Source: Pseudomonas sp. GL-B-19 (lineage in GTDB: Bacteria; Pseudomonadota; Gammaproteobacteria; Pseudomonadales; Pseudomonadaceae). From it: a DNA stretch of 64,000 bases. The notes beneath the pieces are model-generated. The model made no database searches, was not told the DNA's origin, and saw nothing but the letters and a program-made list of their open reading frames with translations. The stretch lies in assembly GCF_019956415.1 (NCBI RefSeq), contig NZ_JAHBDK010000016.1:62001-126000 (forward strand). The letters are read 5' to 3'. The translations under genes and the position numbers were made by a program. Shown here piece by piece: positions 17,839-25,947 of this stretch (within the stretch, counting starts at the first letter, position 1; every line of letters starts with the position of its first letter).

Positions 17839-20250
17839 ATGAGCACTGATGGTGCTTTGAGTCGAAGCCGTCTATTGCCGACCCTGCTCGGCATTCTGCT
17901 TCTGCTAATGGGCCTGGCCATGCTGGCAGGCGGGATCAAGCTGAGCATGCTCGGCGGCTCGCTGTATTACCTGCTGGCCGGTATCGGCCTGGCGCTGACC
18001 GGCGTGCTGCTGATGCTCGCCCGCCGAGCCGCCTTGGGCCTGTACGCACTGGTGCTGTTCGCCAGCACCGTTTGGGCCTTGTGGGAAGTCGGTCTCGATT
18101 GGTGGCAACTGGTTCCGCGCCTGGCGATGTTGTTTGTCCTCGGTTTCGTGATGCTGCTGCCGTGGTTCCGCCGTCCACTGTTGCTCAACGGCCCTGCGCC
18201 AATGGGCACCGGCGGCCTGACCGTGGCTGTGGTTCTGGCCGGCGTCACCGCACTGGCCAGCCTGTTCACCCACCCGGGGGAAACGTTCGGCGAACTGGGC
18301 CGCGACACTGCAGACACCACCAGCACCGCGCCGCAAATGCCGGATGGCGACTGGCAGGCTTATGGCCGCACCGAGTTCGGTGACCGTTACTCGCCACTCA
18401 AGCAGATCACCCCGGCCAACGTCGGCAAGCTGCAAGAAGCCTGGCGCATCCAGACCGGCGACCTGCCGACCGCGGATGACCCGGTCGAGTTGACCAACGA
18501 AAACACCCCGCTCAAAGCCAACGGCATGATCTACGCCTGCACCGCGCACAGCAAAGTGTTGGCACTGGATCCGGACACCGGCAAGGAACTGTGGCGCTTC
18601 GATCCACAGATCAAGAGCCCGGTCGGCTTCAAGGGCTTCGCCCACATGACCTGCCGTGGCGTGTCGTACTACGACGAAGCTGCGTACGCCAAGTCTGAAA
18701 ACGCCGCTTCCGCCGTCATCTCCGAAGCCGGCAAAGCCGTTGCCCAGGCCTGCCCGCGTCGTCTGTACCTGCCAACCGCCGATGCCCGCCTGATCGCGTT
18801 GAACGCCGACACCGGCAAGATCTGCGAAGGCTTCGGCAAAAACGGTGTGGTTGACCTGACCCAAGGCATCGGCCCGTTTACTGCCGGTGGCTACTACTCC
18901 ACTTCGCCGGCCGCGATTACCCGTGATCTGGTGATCATGGGCGGTCACGTTACCGACAACGAATCGACCAACGAGCCATCGGGCGTGATCCGCGCCTTCG
19001 ACGTGCGCGACGGCCACCTCGTATGGAACTGGGACAGCGACAAGCCAGACGCCACCGAGCCATTGGCCCCGGGCGAAACCTACAGCCGCAACTCGGCGAA
19101 CATGTGGTCGCTGGCCAGCGTCGACGAAAAACTCGGCATGGTTTACCTGCCACTGGGCAACCAGACCCCAGACCAATGGGGCGCCGACCGCACCCCAGGC
19201 GCCGAGAAATTCAGCGCCGGCGTTGTGGCTCTGGACCTGGCCACCGGTAAAGTACGCTGGAACTACCAGTTCACCCACCACGACCTGTGGGACATGGACG
19301 TTGGCAGCCAGCCAACCCTGCTCGACATGAAAACCGCCGACGGCGTCAAACCTGCGCTGATCGCCCCGACCAAACAGGGCAGCCTGTACGTCCTCGACCG
19401 TCGTGACGGCACACCGATCATCCCGATCAAGGAAATCCCGGTTCCGCAAGGCGCCGTGAAAGGCGACCACACCGCCCCGACCCAGGCCCGTTCGGACCTC
19501 AACCTGCTGGCCCCGGAACTGACCGAAAAAGCCATGTGGGGCGCGAGCCCGTTCGACCAGATGCTGTGCCGCATCCAGTTCAAGGAACTGCGTTATGAGG
19601 GCCAGTACACCCCGCCATCGGAGCAGGGCAGCCTGATCTACCCGGGTAACGTTGGCGTGTTCAACTGGGGCGGCGTCTCGGTCGACCCGGTTCGCCAGAT
19701 CCTGTTCACCAGCCCGAACTACATGGCCTTCGTCTCGAAAATGGTGCCACGCGCAGAAGTCGCTGCCGGCAGCAAACGCGAGAGCGAAACCGCTGGCGTG
19801 CAACCGAACACCGGCGCGCCATACGCCGTGATCATGCACCCGTTCATGTCGCCCTTCGGCGTACCGTGCCAGGCCCCGGCCTGGGGCTACGTCGCCGGTA
19901 TCGACCTGACCACCGGCAAAGTCGTGTGGAAACGCAAAAACGGCACCAGCCGCGACAGCTCGCCGATCCCGATCGGCTTCACCCTCGGCGTGCCGAGCAT
20001 GGGCGGCTCGATGGTAACGGCTGGCGGCGTCGGCTTCCTCAGCGGCACCCTCGACCAGTACCTGCGAGCGTACGACGTGAACTCTGGTAAAGAGTTGTGG
20101 AAATCGCGCCTGCCAGCGGGTGGCCAAGCCACACCGATGACCTATACGGGCAAGGACGGCAAGCAATACGTTCTGTTGGTTGTGGGTGGTCACGGTTCGC
20201 TGGGCACCAAGATGGGTGACTATGTGATTGCGTACAAACTGCCGGAATAG
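17839..20250 (+). CDS. gcd: Membrane-bound PQQ-dependent glucose dehydrogenase
   Basis: At 803 residues it has the family length. Residues 1-145 contain five membrane spans (LPTLLGILLLLMGLAMLAGG to GGLTVAVVLAGVTALASL). The rest is the periplasmic quinoprotein propeller beginning WQAYGRTEFGDRYSPLKQITPANVGKLQEAW, with repeated GKELWRF/GKVRWNY/GKVVWKR tryptophan-docking motifs. It oxidises glucose to gluconolactone with PQQ and passes electrons to ubiquinone, starting the direct oxidative route and acidifying the surroundings. A GGAGA ribosome site lies nine bases before the ATG. A terminator follows. Confidence 0.95.
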   Translation: MSTDGALSRSRLLPTLLGILLLLMGLAMLAGGIKLSMLGGSLYYLLAGIGLALTGVLLMLARRAALGLYALVLFASTVWALWEVGLDWWQLVPRLAMLFVLGFVMLLPWFRRPLLLNGPAPMGTGGLTVAVVLAGVTALASLFTHPGETFGELGRDTADTTSTAPQMPDGDWQAYGRTEFGDRYSPLKQITPANVGKLQEAWRIQTGDLPTADDPVELTNENTPLKANGMIYACTAHSKVLALDPDTGKELWRFDPQIKSPVGFKGFAHMTCRGVSYYDEAAYAKSENAASAVISEAGKAVAQACPRRLYLPTADARLIALNADTGKICEGFGKNGVVDLTQGIGPFTAGGYYSTSPAAITRDLVIMGGHVTDNESTNEPSGVIRAFDVRDGHLVWNWDSDKPDATEPLAPGETYSRNSANMWSLASVDEKLGMVYLPLGNQTPDQWGADRTPGAEKFSAGVVALDLATGKVRWNYQFTHHDLWDMDVGSQPTLLDMKTADGVKPALIAPTKQGSLYVLDRRDGTPIIPIKEIPVPQGAVKGDHTAPTQARSDLNLLAPELTEKAMWGASPFDQMLCRIQFKELRYEGQYTPPSEQGSLIYPGNVGVFNWGGVSVDPVRQILFTSPNYMAFVSKMVPRAEVAAGSKRESETAGVQPNTGAPYAVIMHPFMSPFGVPCQAPAWGYVAGIDLTTGKVVWKRKNGTSRDSSPIPIGFTLGVPSMGGSMVTAGGVGFLSGTLDQYLRAYDVNSGKELWKSRLPAGGQATPMTYTGKDGKQYVLLVVGGHGSLGTKMGDYVIAYKLPE

Positions 20251-20270
20251 GTTTTAGCGGCGGTTAATGG

Positions 20271-20305
20271 AAAGGCGACTCCTGCGAGGGGGTCGCCTTT
20301 TTTTG
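20271..20305 (+). terminator. Rho-independent terminator after gcd
   Basis: AAAGGCGACtcctgcgagggGGTCGCCTTT followed by T residues; the stem is about nine base pairs. Confidence 0.88.
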
Positions 20306-20334
20306 TGGTCGCGATTTTTGTCACCCCACTGATC

Positions 20335-20431
20335 AAATTGTAGGAGTGAGCCTGCTCGCGATGACGGTGTGTCAGGCACATTGATGTTGAATGTTAAACA
20401 GCCATCGCGAGCAGGCTCACTCCTACAATTT
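20335..20431. repeat. REP doublet
   Basis: Perfect 29-nt arms (20335-20363 and 20403-20431) with the GCGAGCAGGCTCACTCC core, downstream of the gcd terminator. Confidence 0.9.
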
Positions 20432-20492
20432 GACCGGGGGAGGTCTGGAAAATCTGTGGAGGTCCTACAGCCGGGGCGATTTTCGAGGAGGA

Positions 20493-20788
20493 TTCCGACA
20501 GGTTGTGTCGGTTGTTGTGTCGGAAGCCATGGGGATAGGCTTTGCCCGTCGCTGCAAATTCAGCGACCGGGCATCGCGGCCCGAGTTAGCTTACTTGGTG
20601 CATAATCACCGCCCTCAACCGACTCTCACTCGTAGTTTGTCGATTGGTTTTATGGTGGCTGTGCGCGGGATACCTTCGGGTATGCCGGGTTTCCAAGTAG
20701 CTCCGGTCCGCGAACCCGCGCACAGCTGCCACCTTCCATCGCTTCGCGGCGATTAGTGGCAGCTCCATTACTTACTTGGAGCTTCACC
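20493..20788 (+). promoter_or_regulatory. Structured 5' leader RNA, copy 1
   Basis: Six helices can be drawn: 20493-20500/20518-20525; 20544-20554/20561-20572 with one bulge and loop CAAATT; 20661-20669/20715-20723; 20670-20674/20679-20683 closing a TTCG tetraloop; 20724-20732/20756-20764; and 20738-20742/20749-20753. The second leader 973 bp downstream has all six at equivalent places, with different but still complementary bases in the last four. The last helix before the gene competes with a hairpin that hides the Shine-Dalgarno site. This looks like a cis-regulatory RNA; ligand or partner unknown. Confidence 0.7.
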
Positions 20789-21166
20789 ATGATCAAAGAA
20801 ACACCAAATCCCCCCGAAACCGACGACGTTTCCCCCTACGAATCCGTCGATTCCAAAAAACTCAACGAAGCCGCCGAGCGCGCGCTGAATCACTACCTCA
20901 ATCCCGCTGCGCTGAAATCACCGCCCACCCGCAAACCCAGCACGATGTTTATGATTGCACCGGACCTCAAAGACAAAGACCTGTTGGCCCATACCTGTGA
21001 GTCCCTGGCCCAGGCCAGTGTGATGACCAGCGATTTTGCCGGCTATCTGGAGGGCCCGCATCGCAACACCGCGATGGCAATCCAGCAAATCGTCATGCTC
21101 GCCGAGTTGGCGGCGAACCGGATGCTCGACAACCTCGAACTACCCAAAACCGCGCCACACCGCTAA
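20789..21166 (+). CDS. DUF6124-family small protein, copy 1
   Basis: A 125-residue soluble, mostly helical protein with no signal peptide, of the DUF6124 (formerly DUF3077-like) type common in fluorescent pseudomonads. It starts MIKETPNPPETDDVSPYESV, followed by SKKLNEAAERALNHYL and a C-terminal helix pair. Function unknown. It differs from the tandem copy by three substitutions. I chose the ATG preceded by GGAG at 20789; the longer open frame runs through the structured leader and is not credible. A long leader with paired elements precedes it, so expression is probably controlled after transcription starts. Confidence 0.8.
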   Translation: MIKETPNPPETDDVSPYESVDSKKLNEAAERALNHYLNPAALKSPPTRKPSTMFMIAPDLKDKDLLAHTCESLAQASVMTSDFAGYLEGPHRNTAMAIQQIVMLAELAANRMLDNLELPKTAPHR

Positions 21167-21292
21167 TCCCCCAGCAGAAGCCAATCCCCTGTTGGAGCGG
21201 ATCCGTCCGCCAGAGATTGGTCGGCTGTCAGGGCGCCTTCGCAGGCAAGCCTCACCTTTTTTGTGGCCGCCATATTCGCCACACCACTGAAC

Positions 21293-21403
21293 AAATGTGG
21301 GAGCGGCGGTGCGACGATTCGACTTGCTCGCGAAAGCGGTGTGCCAGCCAGCATTCATGTTGAATGTTAAACAGCCTTCGCGGGCAGGCCCGCTCCCACA
21401 TTT
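21293..21403. repeat. Degenerate REP doublet
   Basis: Outer arms AAATGTGGGAGCG and CGCTCCCACATTT are perfect, but the inner parts have diverged (GACTTGCTCGCGAAAGC against CTTCGCGGGCAGGCC). It lies between the two DUF6124 units. Confidence 0.75.
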
Positions 21404-21465
21404 CGATTGAGATCAGTCTGAAAATTTTGCGCTGATCCTACAGCCGTGGCGGTTTTTGGGGAGGA

Positions 21466-21723
21466 TTCCGACAGGTACTGTCGGTTGTCGTGTCGGAAGG
21501 CCGGGAGATAGGCTTTGCCCGTCGCTGCAAATTCAGCGACCGGGTTTGGTCGCCCAGGTTTAGAATGGCGCACTTTTCGTGCTTGCTTCATGGCGAGCTG
21601 TGCGTGGGAGGGCTTCGGCCCTGCCGGGTTCCATTCCCTGGTCGACCAACCTGCGTACGGTTCGCCACCCAACTGCTTGGTCGCAGTCGTGGCGAACTCC
21701 CTATCTTCGAATGGAGCTTCACC
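21466..21723 (+). promoter_or_regulatory. Structured 5' leader RNA, copy 2
   Basis: Counterpart of the leader at 20493-20788. Helices: 21466-21473/21491-21498; 21518-21527/21534-21544; 21600-21608/21650-21658 (three G-T wobbles); 21609-21613/21618-21622 with TTCG loop; 21660-21668/21689-21697; 21672-21676/21683-21687. AGGGC-GCCCT replaces ATACC-GGTAT, GTTCGCCAC-GTGGCGAAC replaces AGCTGCCAC-GTGGCAGCT, and ACTGC-GCAGT replaces ATCGC-GCGAT, so pairing is kept while sequence changes. Confidence 0.7.
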
Positions 21724-22101
21724 ATGATCAAAGAAACACCGAATCCCCCCGAAACCGACGACGTTTCCCCCTACGAATCCGTCGATTCCAAAAAACTCAA
21801 CGAAGCCGCCGAGCGCGCGCTGAATCACTACCTCAATCCCGCTGCGCTCAAATCACCGCCCACCCGCAAACCCAGCACGATGTTCATGCTCGCACCAGAT
21901 CTCAAAGACGAAGACCTGTTGGCCCACACCTGTGAGTCCCTGGCCCAGGCCAGTGTGATGGCCAGCGATTTTGCCGGCTATTTGGAAGGCCCGCATCGCA
22001 ACACCGCGATGGCAATCCAGCAAATCGTCATGCTCGCCGAGTTGGCGGCGAACCGGATGCTCGACAACCTCGAACTACCCAAAACCGCGCCACACCGCTA
22101 A
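21724..22101 (+). CDS. DUF6124-family small protein, copy 2
   Basis: A 125-residue near-duplicate of the gene 935 bp upstream (changes in TMFML, DLKDEDL and SVMASD). The ribosome site GGAG and the nine bases before the ATG are the same in both copies. Conservation of the reading frame and the mostly silent differences at DNA level (for example gcgctgaaa against gcgctcaaa) indicate that both copies are under selection as proteins. The function is unknown. The longer frame through the leader is rejected as for copy 1. Confidence 0.8.
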   Translation: MIKETPNPPETDDVSPYESVDSKKLNEAAERALNHYLNPAALKSPPTRKPSTMFMLAPDLKDEDLLAHTCESLAQASVMASDFAGYLEGPHRNTAMAIQQIVMLAELAANRMLDNLELPKTAPHR

Positions 22102-22123
22102 TCCCCCTGATGGACCAAATCCC

Positions 22124-22215
22124 TTGTGGGAGTGAGCCTGCTCGCGATAGCGGTGTGTCAGTCGACATCAACACTGAATGTCATACCGCATTCGCGAGCA
22201 GGCTCGCTCCCACAA
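22124..22215. repeat. REP doublet inserted in DUF6124 unit 2
   Basis: Arms TTGTGGGAGTGAGCCTGCTC and GAGCAGGCTCGCTCCCACAA. Unit 1 lacks these 92 bp at the matching place (about 21189-21192), so the doublet entered or left after duplication. Confidence 0.85.
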
Positions 22216-22397
22216 TTGGATCGTGTCCGTCCGCCAGAGATTGGTCGGCTTTCAGGCCGCCTTCGCTGGCAAGCCAGCTCCTACAGTAGATCGGCGTACC
22301 GCCTTTGCTCTTCACCACTCATCAGGCCGAGCGTTAGCTCGCCTGCAGCTTTTGATCTTGATCCACCCGCCCCTTCGGGAGGCTGAGTGGAGGTGTT

Positions 22398-22491
22398 CAT
22401 CCGGGGAGTGGCGCGTAGCGCCGTTCGACGCAGTCGAACACGCTGCATGTAGGTCGAAGCGAAGCCGACCGGAGGGCAGTGTCCCCGGATG
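22398..22491. repeat. Cloverleaf-like structured element
   Basis: A perfect 10-bp outer stem (22398-22407 with 22482-22491, CATCCGGGGA/TCCCCGGATG) encloses three hairpins: GGCGC-gta-GCGCC (22410-22422), GTTCGAC-gca-GTCGAAC (22423-22439) and GGTCG/CGACC (22452-22470). Downstream are CCGAGC/GCTCGG (22512-22517, 22536-22541) and an ACTTTTTTTT/AAAAAAAAGT pair (22561-22570, 22579-22588). The downstream wording (taagggcgaaaccctaagtg) is familiar as a dispersed Pseudomonas intergenic sequence; function unknown. Confidence 0.55.
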
Positions 22492-22792
22492 GATACCGGA
22501 GCGAAGGAACGCCGAGCCTTAGCGAGGGGCCGGACGCTCGGGGCGAGCCTTTTTTTGCTTACTTTTTTTTGGCGTTTGAAAAAAAAGTGAGGCGCCGTAA
22601 GGGCGAAACCCTAAGTGGCCGTTACCGCAGAAACGGATATATACACCAAAACCAACAACATGGTCGGCCCGTAGGCCGCCAAGTCAAAAGCACCTGTCCA
22701 AACCCTGAACACACACTCTGAAATATCCCGAACCATTGAAACCACCCCCCACCTGCCCCATCTAACACCCATACCCAATGCGCAGGTGCCCC

Positions 22793-25210
22793 ATGAGCGA
22801 CCAGCAAGAATTCCCCGAAGACCCAAACGAGTACGACGAAGCCGAGCAAATCGAACACCACACCACCGGCAAAGGCCTCGCCCTGCCCGGCCAGAACCTG
22901 CCGGACAAGGTCTACATCATCCCGATCCACAACCGCCCGTTCTTCCCGGCCCAAGTGCTGCCGGTCATCGTCAATGAAGAACCGTGGGCCGAGACACTGG
23001 ACCTGGTCAGCAAAGCCGATCACCACTCCCTGGCCCTGTTCTACATGGACGCCCCCCAGGAAGACCCGCGCCACTTCAACACCAGCGCACTGCCGGAGTA
23101 CGGCACGCTGGTCAAGGTGCACCACGCCAGTCGTGAAAACGGCAAACTGCAATTCGTCGCCCAGGGCCTGACCCGGGTGCGCATCAAAACCTGGCTCAAG
23201 CACCACCGCCCGCCGTACCTGGTGGAAGTCGAATACCCGCACCAGCCGACCGAGCCGACCGACGAGGTCAAGGCTTACGGCATGGCGCTGATCAACGCGA
23301 TCAAGGAACTGCTGCCGCTCAACCCGCTGTACAGCGAAGAGCTGAAAAACTACCTCAACCGCTTCAGCCCCAACGATCCGTCGCCGCTGACCGATTTCGC
23401 CGCCGCCCTGACCTCGGCCACCGGCAGCGAGCTGCAAGAAGTGCTCGACTGTGTGCCGATGCTCAAGCGCATGGAAAAAGTCCTGCCGATGCTGCGCAAG
23501 GAAGTCGAAGTCGCACGCCTGCAAAAAGAGATTTCCGCGGAAGTTAATCGCAAGATCGGCGAGCATCAGCGTGAATTCTTCCTCAAGGAACAACTCAAGG
23601 TCATTCAGCAGGAGCTGGGCCTGACCAAGGACGACCGCAGCGCCGACATTGAGCAGTTCGAGCAACGCCTGACCGGCAAAGTGCTCTCTGCGCAGGCGCA
23701 GAAACGCATCGAAGAGGAAATGAACAAGCTGTCGATCCTGGAAACCGGCTCGCCCGAGTACGCGGTCACCCGCAACTACCTCGACTGGGCAACCTCGGTG
23801 CCGTGGGGCGTGTACGGCGAGGACAAACTCGACCTCAAACACGCGCGCAAGGTGCTGGACAAACACCACGCCGGCCTCGACGACATCAAGGACCGCATCC
23901 TCGAATTCCTCGCTGTCGGCGCTTACAAAGGCGAGATCAGCGGCTCCATCGTGCTGCTGGTCGGCCCGCCGGGCGTGGGTAAAACCAGCGTCGGCAAGTC
24001 CATCGCCGAATCCCTTGGCCGGCCTTTCTACCGCTTCAGCCTCGGCGGCATGCGAGACGAAGCCGAGATCAAGGGCCATCGCCGCACGTACATCGGCGCG
24101 CAACCGGGGAAACTGGTGCAGGCGTTGAAAGACGTCGAAGTGATGAACCCGGTGATCATGCTCGACGAGATCGACAAGATGGGCCAAAGCTACCAGGGCG
24201 ATCCAGCCTCGGCGCTGCTGGAAACGCTGGACCCGGAACAGAACGTCGAATTCCTCGACCACTACCTGGACCTGCGTCTGGACCTGTCGAAAGTGCTGTT
24301 CGTGTGCACCGCCAACACCCTGGACTCAATCCCCGGCCCGTTGCTGGACCGCATGGAAGTGATTCGCCTGTCGGGTTACATCACCGAAGAAAAAATCGCC
24401 ATCGCCAAACGCCACCTGTGGCCCAAGCAACTGGAAAAGGCCGGCGTGTCCAAAGGCAGCCTGAGCATCAGCGACAGCGCCCTCAAAGCCTTGATCGACG
24501 GGTACGCCCGTGAAGCCGGGGTTCGCCAGTTGGAAAAACAACTGGGAAAACTGGTGCGCAAAGCCGTGGTGAAGTTGATCGACGAACCGAAAGCGGTTAT
24601 CAAACTCGGGCCCAAAGACCTCGAAGCCTCACTCGGTCACCCGGTGTTCCGTAACGAGCAAGTGCTGTCCGGCACTGGCGTAATCACCGGTCTGGCCTGG
24701 ACCAGCATGGGCGGCGCGACCTTGCCGATTGAAGCCACGCGGATCCATACGCTGAACCGTGGCTTCAAACTCACCGGGCAGCTGGGCGACGTGATGAAAG
24801 AGTCGGCGGAAATCGCCTACAGCTACGTCAGCTCCAACCTGAAGTCGTTTGGCGGTGATCCGAAGTTCTTCGACGAGGCTTTCGTCCACCTGCACGTCCC
24901 GGAAGGCGCCACCCCGAAAGACGGCCCGAGCGCCGGCGTGACCATGGCCAGCGCCCTGCTCTCGCTCGCGCGTAACCAGCCGCCGAAAAAAGGCGTGGCC
25001 ATGACCGGCGAACTGACGCTGACCGGGCATGTCCTGCCGATTGGCGGGGTGCGCGAGAAGGTGATTGCAGCGCGGCGGCAGAAGATTTTCGAGTTGATTT
25101 TGCCGGAGCCTAACCGTGGCAGCTTTGAAGAACTGCCGGACTATCTGAAGGAAGGGATCACCGTGCATTTCGCCAAGCGTTTTGCGGATGTGGCGAAGAT
25201 ATTGTTCTGA
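22793..25210 (+). CDS. lon: ATP-dependent Lon protease (AsrA/PA0779-like paralogue)
   Basis: An 805-residue LonA protease. N-terminal substrate domain (YIIPIHNRPFFPAQVLPVIV), a coiled-coil region, AAA+ domain with Walker A GPPGVGKT at 391-398 and Walker B VIMLDEIDKM, and a C-terminal peptidase with Ser713 (GPSAGV) and Lys756, spaced 43 residues as in E. coli Lon. It unfolds and degrades regulatory and damaged proteins. The adjacent chagasin-like and lysoplasmalogenase genes match the neighbourhood of P. aeruginosa PA0779 (AsrA), not the clpX-linked lon, so this is probably the stress-related second Lon. ATG 22793 is preferred over 22778 because AGGTG lies upstream. Confidence 0.92.
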   Translation: MSDQQEFPEDPNEYDEAEQIEHHTTGKGLALPGQNLPDKVYIIPIHNRPFFPAQVLPVIVNEEPWAETLDLVSKADHHSLALFYMDAPQEDPRHFNTSALPEYGTLVKVHHASRENGKLQFVAQGLTRVRIKTWLKHHRPPYLVEVEYPHQPTEPTDEVKAYGMALINAIKELLPLNPLYSEELKNYLNRFSPNDPSPLTDFAAALTSATGSELQEVLDCVPMLKRMEKVLPMLRKEVEVARLQKEISAEVNRKIGEHQREFFLKEQLKVIQQELGLTKDDRSADIEQFEQRLTGKVLSAQAQKRIEEEMNKLSILETGSPEYAVTRNYLDWATSVPWGVYGEDKLDLKHARKVLDKHHAGLDDIKDRILEFLAVGAYKGEISGSIVLLVGPPGVGKTSVGKSIAESLGRPFYRFSLGGMRDEAEIKGHRRTYIGAQPGKLVQALKDVEVMNPVIMLDEIDKMGQSYQGDPASALLETLDPEQNVEFLDHYLDLRLDLSKVLFVCTANTLDSIPGPLLDRMEVIRLSGYITEEKIAIAKRHLWPKQLEKAGVSKGSLSISDSALKALIDGYAREAGVRQLEKQLGKLVRKAVVKLIDEPKAVIKLGPKDLEASLGHPVFRNEQVLSGTGVITGLAWTSMGGATLPIEATRIHTLNRGFKLTGQLGDVMKESAEIAYSYVSSNLKSFGGDPKFFDEAFVHLHVPEGATPKDGPSAGVTMASALLSLARNQPPKKGVAMTGELTLTGHVLPIGGVREKVIAARRQKIFELILPEPNRGSFEELPDYLKEGITVHFAKRFADVAKILF

Positions 25211-25221
25211 CCTGACTAATA

Positions 25222-25256
25222 CGCTGCCAATCTCGATTGGCAGCGTTCGCTTTATG
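25222..25256 (+). terminator. Probable terminator after lon
   Basis: CGCTGCCAAT-ctcg-ATTGGCAGCG stem (25222-25245) followed by a modest T-rich tail. Confidence 0.65.
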
Positions 25257-25294
25257 CTTTAAATAACGCCCCCCTATAGAGAAACGATATTGAA

Positions 25295-25314
25295 CACTGT
25301 TATTTATGACAGTG
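25295..25314 (+). promoter_or_regulatory. lux-box-like dyad upstream of small unknown gene
   Basis: CACTGTTATTTATGACAGTG fits NNCT-N12-AGNN and ends 70 bp before the ATG at 25384. A closely matching dyad with the same CTGT-N8-ACAG spacing is 72 bp before the small gene at 27146. Confidence 0.5.
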
Positions 25315-25383
25315 GACGCTGCCGTCAACACTTCCCTAGATTAACCGGACTAGACATTCACAATTCTAAATCCGGAGCAGGCA

Positions 25384-25812
25384 ATGAAAAACCCACCCGT
25401 TCAACAGGCGGCCACTGGCCTTTGGCACTTGGACATCAACAATGAAATTGTTCTAGCCAGCAAACTGTATGGAACCATCTACGGCAACGTTGTCATGCTG
25501 CAAGGCTCACACTGGCAGGGCGATACCGGTTTTGATTTTACGATAGATATTGTGGATGGCATTCCGGGTAACGGACAACAGGATTTGCCTGCGAATGGAC
25601 GCTACAACTACCCACTGGAGAAAGAACGCATCAAAATTGGTTATCACGGCAGGAAAGACAATCAATACTTTGACGCCACCCCACAAGACGGCGAGATAAC
25701 GATATGTCTCGATCCGATAAAAAAACTTTATTACGGCCACCTGAATATTAGATTTTTGGTCGATCAAGAATCGTTACTTATTAAAAGCTTTTTCGGTATT
25801 CAAATTCCCTGA
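25384..25812 (+). CDS. Small soluble protein of unknown function
   Basis: 142 residues, no signal peptide and no membrane segment. The sequence alternates short hydrophobic strands and turns (NNEIVLASKLYGTIYGNVVMLQG, GEITICLDPIKKLYYGHLNIRF), suggesting a beta-rich fold. I do not recognise the family. Its codon use is more AT-rich than its neighbours, consistent with acquisition. A GGAG ribosome site (ccggagcaggcaATG) supports the start. It stands alone with a lux-box-like dyad upstream and a hairpin downstream (25837-25860). Its C-terminal region (YYGHLNIRFLVDQESLLIKSFFGIQI) loosely recalls that of the protein at 27146. Confidence 0.72.
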   Translation: MKNPPVQQAATGLWHLDINNEIVLASKLYGTIYGNVVMLQGSHWQGDTGFDFTIDIVDGIPGNGQQDLPANGRYNYPLEKERIKIGYHGRKDNQYFDATPQDGEITICLDPIKKLYYGHLNIRFLVDQESLLIKSFFGIQIP

Positions 25813-25836
25813 CAAGTTAAAAAATGGCTGAACCTG

Positions 25837-25870
25837 CCGACGACCAAGGCAAGTCGTCGGTGCGACTTTT
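25837..25870 (+). terminator. Hairpin after the small unknown gene
   Basis: CCGACGAC (25837-25844) pairs with GTCGTCGG (25853-25860); a short T-run follows. Weak terminator. Confidence 0.5.
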
Positions 25871-25947
25871 GACGCTGTGCCAATTAGCATCCGAAGCCAC
25901 TTGAGTTATGCTCACCGTTCGTCGTGAACGCCGGAGCCACTGACCCC

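Larger units (their letters stand above)
22102..22792. other. Gene-free region before lon with repeats and hairpins
   Basis: Holds a REP doublet, the duplicated tail of the DUF6124 unit, half a GCTGGCAAGCCAGC repeat at about 22266-22285, the cloverleaf-like element at 22398-22491, further hairpins to 22588, and about 200 bp before lon in which I see no feature. Small frames here have no ribosome sites. Confidence 0.5.

Noticed and set aside
17905..20193. Minus-strand open frame of 762 codons opposite gcd
   Set aside because: It lies entirely antisense to a clear PQQ glucose dehydrogenase, has no ribosome site and the low-complexity composition of a GC-rich shadow frame.
20369..20756. Plus-strand frames in the DUF6124 leader
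   Set aside because: Explained better as structured RNA: the base changes between copies keep helices but shift or break these frames.
22178..22721. Short plus-strand frames in the repeat region before lon
   Set aside because: They run through a REP doublet and the cloverleaf element, with no ribosome sites and no conservation expected of proteins.
22622..24262. Minus-strand frame of 546 codons opposite lon
   Set aside because: Shadow of the Lon coding strand; its sequence (FDVFQRLHQF, LLELLNVGAAV) has no family pattern and no ribosome site.
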